From Ganoderma boninense (taxonomy: Eukaryota; Basidiomycota; Agaricomycetes; Polyporales; Polyporaceae), in assembly GCA_002900995.3 (NCBI GenBank), contig CM035304.1, forward strand, positions 6,340,134 to 6,404,133: a stretch of DNA of 64,000 nt. Direction: 5' to 3'. Both the position numbers and the translations under genes were made by a program. Below are positions 59,017 to 64,000 of this stretch, in pieces. The notes beneath the pieces were generated by a model, which searched no databases, was not told the origin of the DNA, and was given only the letters and a program-made list of their open reading frames with translations. How positions within the stretch are numbered: the first letter of the stretch is position 1; each line of letters begins with the position of its first letter.

Positions 59017-60143
59017 CTAATCGTCAAAGTAGGATCGCGGCTGACCTCCACTTGTGTGCGGACGGCGAGGGGCACTCGATGCGGATGCCGCGAAGGACCG
59101 ATGTAGCAAAATCCCAACTGGCCGCGAACCCCCGTCCAGCGACCTCGAAACAGCCCTCCTGTTCCGCGCGACCGGAGGTATTTGCTTTGTCCCCACTCTG
59201 CGCAGCTCATGATGCCCTGGCGGAGGTACTGTTGAAGCACCGACGGAGCGCGACCGCGGGCGAGAAGCTAGCGCGGATCTGCCAGACGGCGCACCTCGCG
59301 CATCCGCTGAATGAGGAGGGCGTGGGGACCGCGGAACCCGACTGTCCTGAAAATTTCGCGACCTTGGAGACCTTGTGGCGGGAGGAAGGATGATGTCGGC
59401 CATTGGCCGGCGCGTGCGGACGCGCTGCGGAGGGGAGGACATCCGCAGTGATGCGTGGTCCGCGTCCTGCGGCGCGGCCGTCCGGATGTCAGTCATGGAG
59501 AGTTTTGTGGGTGTTACAGGCAGCGCGATGTCCGCGAGCGTCGCATTCGTGAGGCGTGCTACCGCGCGGGTCGACGTCCGGCGCGTGGGGTGCTGTGAGG
59601 GCCAAGCAACCGAGGGCGAGCGCGGACTTGGAGGCACGGAAGGGGAGGTCTCGTTTTGAGCTCGATAGAAGGACTCGAAAGTGGAGAATGTCTGTTGAGA
59701 GAGCTGTGGATTCAGCCTGGCTGACTGGGAGAAGCGAGGTTGCGCGGGAGGAGGAGAGGAGGGCAGGAGTCCCCCAGGCGGTGCAACACGGAGCGAGGAT
59801 GGGGCAGGCTCTATTTTTGTTTCCTTCTCCGTGTGCTGCTTCGTCTCTCTCGGGACTCCCTCTTCTGTTTTCCTCGGTGCATTTCTTGCGGAAGATGTTT
59901 GGGGTGCAAGCTCTGCGAGAACAAGGATGGGGTATGTACTCAGATCATCGAGATGAACACCAAATGAGGACACGACGTACCTTCGATAAGCTCGCCCTCC
60001 TTTCCACTTGAATCTCCCTTCGACTTCCTGTTCCTCCGGTGGCAAGTGTAACAGACTGCCGCGGCGACGCAAACAATCACGAAGACAGCGCCGACCCCGA
60101 TGATCGCGAAGAGAGCCTCAGACTTGAAAGCGATCGCGACCAT
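59017..60143 (-). CDS. Short-ectodomain membrane protein, 352 aa, copy B
   Basis: Exons 59,981-60,143 and 59,017-59,912 with the same 68-bp intron as copy A at 37,347-38,470. The helix and the first 200 residues or so are identical. The last 150 residues differ at about a dozen positions, with one extra codon (S-R-S-L-D against S-S-L-D). The PPxY motif of copy A is changed here to P-P-P-G-H, so a WW-domain ligand would be lost. Both copies are open, so both may be expressed. Confidence 0.78.
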
Positions 60144-61361
60144 GTCCTGCAGTCGATGCAGGAACACATAGTCTCGCGACGATGAGAGTAGGTGAGGAGA
60201 CAGAGACCGTAGCCACGAAGGAAGGAGTGTTTTGCATCCACGCCGTGATACTTAATAGCCCCGGGGAGGACACCTGGAAGCGTCCTGCCTCTTATCACTA
60301 TCATGGTCGCGTGGAGACGAGGCGGCCTGAGACTGTGCATCCTGACTGCGCAGCGAATGCAAGTATGCCATTGCGGCCCTGAAGCGATGGTTTTGGGGCC
60401 AGAGCGTTACCTACTATAAGTAGCAGTACGCCTTGACGATGATCGGAAGTGCTCACCTACGTATACAGTGCTGTGGAGTGACCGAGTCGATGGCTTTCAG
60501 ATGCTGCTGAGCACCATTCCTAGCCGGCCTGGGACCGGTGAGCCCAAAAGATGTTAGTTGTGGAACGCATCGCCGTGGACGCTGTTATGATCAGCCCAAG
60601 ATCAAGCTCTCGGAGAAACTGGAAGTGGCGCGGCCATGATGCGGCAGTTCGTGAGAAGGTTGTCGGCATTTAATTATAATGACCCTGGCACAGCACAGCT
60701 CCGAGAACTAGACCACTGTGCAGCTACGCGACATGTACGCGGAGGAACAGAGCTGAGAATGATTCGGATAGCGTAAAGGAGAAGGGTGGCGGTGATGCCA
60801 GTGACTTCTCGGGCAAACCGCCTGGATGGTTACCTCTACTAGGCAACACGACAGCCTGACCCGGCGGTGTCCTGCCTCCTTCATCTAACCAACACTGGTT
60901 GTCAACTTCCCCCTAGTCCCATACTGTTTCCATGTGTGCTGTTCAGTGCACTCGATAAACAAACCAGAGGTGGAGGGAGATGGACGCGGGAAAGCGTATA
61001 CCGCGATCAGGAGAGGTGGAAGAATGGGCCTGATGATCAACATGGTTTGTGAATGTTGAGGAGATTAGATGATCGTGGTGGCAGTAGCATGTCGTGCACC
61101 TCGATCCCGCCTGCCCATCCGTCAACCGTGCGAGCGCAGGCTCCTCGCGGAGAGGGCAGCACCAAAGCCTTCGTTCTTCCAGCTGGTTGGTCCTGAGCCA
61201 TCCCGATGCTAGATATACATCATGGTCCGTGCTCCTGAATACGTGCACGGGCAGTACCATGCATTCCAACGTGCACCATTCAAGACGTCAGCGCTTTACC
61301 ATTCCACGGAACGGAGGCCGCACACTTACCATGGGACGATTTCCACAACCTCGAACGACCC
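60144..61361. other. Intergenic stretch inside the right duplication copy
   Basis: Same as 38,471-39,686 apart from an AC insertion near 61,323. No gene. Confidence 0.5.
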
Positions 61362-62424
61362 TCAGAGTTTCTGTTGCTTGCGATACCGAGGAGGCATCTC
61401 TGGACCCTGCCACGTAGCAGGGTCAACCGGCCCACCCTCGAGGCGCATGCCACCATCCACCGACTTGCGCGGATAGTACCTTGAACGCCGAGCCGACTGC
61501 GGCTGGTATGAAGTCGGCCCGTACGGTTCAGCAGCCGGCTGCATCCCCACTGCCTCCCGTCGCCTTCCATGGCCTGAGAACTGTGCTTCAGAAGCCGTAC
61601 GGTGCTGTCATGAGGAAGCAGGTTAACCTAGAAAGACGGAGGACGGAGGCGAGGCCCGCGATAAGAACGTACGGTTGGCCGGTGCGTGCGATACGATGGG
61701 GGAAGAGTTGACGATGTCGAGATGGACACCCCGTCCACACTGCTGTGTACGGATGGCGCTGGGGCAGGAACGGCGACAGGACTGCCGTGTGCGTGCGAAA
61801 CAGTGTCGTTTGCATCCGATTCCGCGCCTCGGAGATACGATGGCTTTGGGTCGGCGAACGGGTCCTGATCGTTGTGAGGGAGAGAACTGACGTGACCAGT
61901 GCCATGCTGGTTGAGTACGGCGGGCGCAGGGGGAGTCAGAGTTGTGGCGACGTCAGAGGTTGGCAGCATGTCGGGTTCTGAGATCGGGAGGCTGTAGGCG
62001 AGGGAATACCTGTGCTCGCTGCTTGGAGTCGGAGAAAGCGCTAGCGATCTGGTCCGGAAGGAGTCGCCGCTAGCGCTATCACGGGCCCGAGAAGAGTTGG
62101 GTACAGCAAGATGTTCGGGAGTGGTGGAAAGGGTAGGGATCCAGCGATGCAGTTCGCGACGAGGAGCCTCGCTGATGATCGATGTTGTGCTGGCAGACGC
62201 ATTGGCTACAAGGAATGTCAGATATATTGCCAAACAGTAGGTAATATAATAAAATGTTTGTGCTCACCAGAATCCCGCTCCTCCTTCCTTCGCTGCCTAT
62301 CCTTCCGAACACAGTAGGTGACCAAGTAGTAAATAATCACCATTGTTAACACCACCGGACAGAGGACCAAGAACACGATCGCGGGGATGCTGTGATTCAG
62401 CGTGCCGGGCTGATCTAGGGCCAT
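61362..62424 (-). CDS. Short-ectodomain membrane protein with two PPxY motifs, intact copy 3, 302 aa
   Basis: Exons 62,268-62,424, 61,673-62,205 and 61,362-61,580 join in frame through introns of 62 bp (GTGAGC..TTGTAG) and 91 bp (GTACGT..GCACAG). The ATG at 62,424 leads, after about 12 residues, into a helix (residues 13-38, A-I-V-F-L-V-L-C-P-V-V-L-T-M-V-I-I-Y-Y-L) and R-K-D-R-Q-R-R-K. The Ser/Thr/Pro-rich tail has N-D-Q-D-P-F-A-D-P, T-L-P-P-S-Y-R-T-H just before the second intron, and G-P-E-M-P-P-R-Y-R-K-Q-Q-K-L at the end. Exon 2 is 1 bp longer than in the copies at 39.7 and 46.6 kb, which are frameshifted. This copy is therefore taken as the functional form. A membrane adaptor for a WW-domain ubiquitin ligase is a hypothesis. 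Confidence 0.72.
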
Positions 62425-63195
62425 CGTTTCGAGCCTAGACGAAAGGAGAATTGTGTATCGTTGTCAGGAGCTGAGGCAAGAGAAAGGCTGAAGTTGACGA
62501 ATGCCGTCTCGGAAGGTGACCGTGACGGGACGCAGAGAAAGCCTCAACGCTGAGGGACGAGTGCCATTATGAGTGCAACGAATCGGAGACCCCCGAGTCC
62601 GTTGAGATCGATAGAAACGGAGTGCTGCATGACATGAGAAAAGACTTTGTTCGCCGCCCGTTACGATCGCGGTGATATGTCAGGTGTCGCCGACGGTTTG
62701 CAGAGCCTTCCATAGCCGAGTGCGGTAACTCATTGATTGGATACCTGAAGTTGATTGAGGTGCATATGGACCTACCCATATCCACTGAGAGGTCAACCTC
62801 TTAGCGTAAGTACACGGCGGTTCCTGGTTAATGAAGACGTACCTGAACTCATCTGGATTTTGACTGGGAGCAGGAGCGCAAAGCGACTGAGAGTCTCTGC
62901 CGAAACCCGACAAAGTCGAGGCGGCCGGTCCAAATTGACTACGTAAGTTTATTTGAGCGGCCGTCGGAAATCCCCGGAAGAGACTCCCGCATTCGACCGC
63001 GGCCACACCAAGCATGATTATTTCGAGTAGATTTCGAGCACGTCGATTCAAAAGCTGGGTACCTCAGCATCCTCGCCTTTATTCTAACACTGAGCACAGG
63101 GTAGGCCATAGAACAAAAAAATAGGCACATAGTGTACATACGGGCCTCCCTGGAAGCAATACCACCATCCATTCCAGGTTGTTCAGTTTCGAGTC
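62425..63195. other. Intergenic stretch containing the right duplication border
   Basis: No gene supportable; right end of the duplication near 62,953. Confidence 0.5.
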
Positions 63196-64000
63196 TTACA
63201 CGGGATCCGCAAGGCTAAGCTTGGTCAAGTACTCCATCTGCTCGGATCGGAACGTGTCCAAGGTGATGTTTATCGTCGGTTCGGCGTCGTTCAGTGTCAA
63301 CATCTCCGGCGAAGCAGTCGTGTACCGCGGCCATGTCGCTGCGCCCTCCCCATTCGGATCGAGCGTGGCGGCGAAGCGGATGAGGTAGTCTTGAAGAGGG
63401 CCGCTCCCGTAGATGTCGAAGAGCTCGGTTCCGTGAGCCTAGAATATTTCGGTGAATATTGAACCCGATGATCACCACCCATGAAAACTCACTGCGCCGA
63501 TACCGTCCACTTGGTGATAGTTGGCCACTACAGATTATGTCGTTAGATCAGTAGTGCCTCAACATCTCGGATTAAAATGCCCACGAACAATACACGTATA
63601 CAGGTTGCTTGTCAGACAGATGTTGGGTGAAAAGTCTGCGAGGAGCAACCTCGATGAAATCGCCTTGCCATGACGAAATGCGCTTGTATTGGGGGCTGTA
63701 AGCGTTGGCGTCACCGGTGTTGTACGGAGCTCCTGCCGCTGGGTCGGAGGGATATAGCTCGAGTATCTTCTCCACCTCACCCGGAGGCGTATTCTGATAG
63801 TAGTAGGTCTCGAGGTACTCCAAAAATTCCTCGTCCGTCCTGTACGGCCTCAGTTTGGTCGACGCGATCGCAGGAAGCTACTTACGTGATGTTGAGTGTT
63901 GCGAACGCAAACGCAGTTCCTTCGTCGAAGTCGTTGCCTAGATATTATCTGAGCACCATCTATGACCCCTCGTGTACGCAATTCATAACTCACCGGTCAC
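63196..64000 (-). CDS. Type-B carboxylesterase/lipase, C-terminal part, cut by window edge
   Basis: Exons 63,994-64,000 (partial), 63,886-63,937, 63,589-63,839, 63,493-63,527 and 63,196-63,438 join in frame. The introns between them are about 56, 46, 61 and 54 bp. The product belongs to the alpha/beta-hydrolase carboxylesterase family, which hydrolyses esters and is usually secreted in fungi. It has N-D-F-D-E-G-T-A-F with the catalytic-triad acidic residue, T-T-D-E-E-F-L-E-Y-L, and V-D-G-I-G-A-A-H-G-T-E-L with the catalytic His. It ends W-P-R-Y..L-A-D-P-V. The nucleophile Ser and N-terminus lie beyond the window. No break is visible. Confidence 0.88.

Larger units (their letters stand above)
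58986..62953. repeat. Dispersed direct duplication, right copy (about 3.97 kb)
   Basis: Matches 37,313-41,265. The right border lies near 62,953, where similarity to the 41.26-kb and 48.21-kb sequence stops after CTACGTAAG(C/T)TTATT. Confidence 0.85.

Noticed and set aside
58611..59393. Plus-strand 260-codon frame across the minisatellite
   Set aside because: Its first part is the 15-bp repeat and its second half is antisense to the 59-kb membrane-protein gene.
1..64000. CRISPR arrays, operons or bacterial-type signals
   Set aside because: None seen; intron-containing genes and domain types show eukaryotic fungal DNA.

Overview
The window looks like nuclear DNA of a basidiomycete fungus, most probably an Agaricomycete and perhaps a polypore. 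Introns are short (43 to about 114 bp) with GT..AG ends, GC content is moderate, genes face both ways without operons, and the gene families are typical of mushroom-forming fungi: single-pass membrane proteins with Ser/Thr-rich stalks, Kre9/Knh1-like ectodomains, and a type-B carboxylesterase. No rRNA, intact tRNA or CRISPR array was seen. The order-level placement is a guess.

Region 1 (1-17.8 kb, minus strand) is a decaying tandem array of paralogous membrane proteins. Each has a variable ectodomain, a Ser/Thr-rich stalk, one membrane helix and a cytoplasmic tail. In six of them the tail is joined by a phase-1 intron just after the helix. Tails carry an SS-x-WT motif near their start, and four end in V-Q-S-V-E-A plus one residue. 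A frameshifted LINE-type reverse-transcriptase remnant lies at 5.9-7.5 kb. The copies near 16 kb and 17 kb are broken. First (signal-peptide) exons in this region could not be resolved.

Region 2 (17.8-20.5 kb) has no supportable gene. It holds a 496-bp TRIM-like element with two identical 112-bp LTRs, TG..CA ends and a 5-bp target duplication, then a perfect 20-bp stem-loop.

Region 3 (20.5-31.2 kb, minus strand) holds membrane proteins with Kre9/Knh1-like ectodomains (one broken by a nonsense codon, three apparently sound) and a Cys-containing membrane protein with a PPxY tail. Region 4 (32-36.8 kb) has a 383-bp Tc1/mariner-type MITE with perfect 70-bp inverted repeats, then two plus-strand, three-exon membrane proteins sharing a different ectodomain.

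Region 5 (37.3-63 kb) is built from duplications. A segment of about 6.95 kb (39,696-46,645) is repeated in direct tandem (46,646-53,590). A segment of about 3.95 kb (37.31-41.27 kb) recurs at 58.98-62.95 kb. These carry two short-ectodomain membrane-protein genes and a conserved hypothetical gene. The tandem junction fuses two genes. One membrane-protein gene is intact only in the distal copy. At the right edge is the 3' part of a type-B carboxylesterase/lipase.

A common thread, by inference: several tails from different ectodomain classes carry PPxY motifs (WW-domain/Rsp5-type ligands), some with DPF or NPF tripeptides (endocytic-adaptor ligands). This suggests a shared trafficking or turnover mechanism for cell-surface proteins whose ectodomains are being diversified by duplication.
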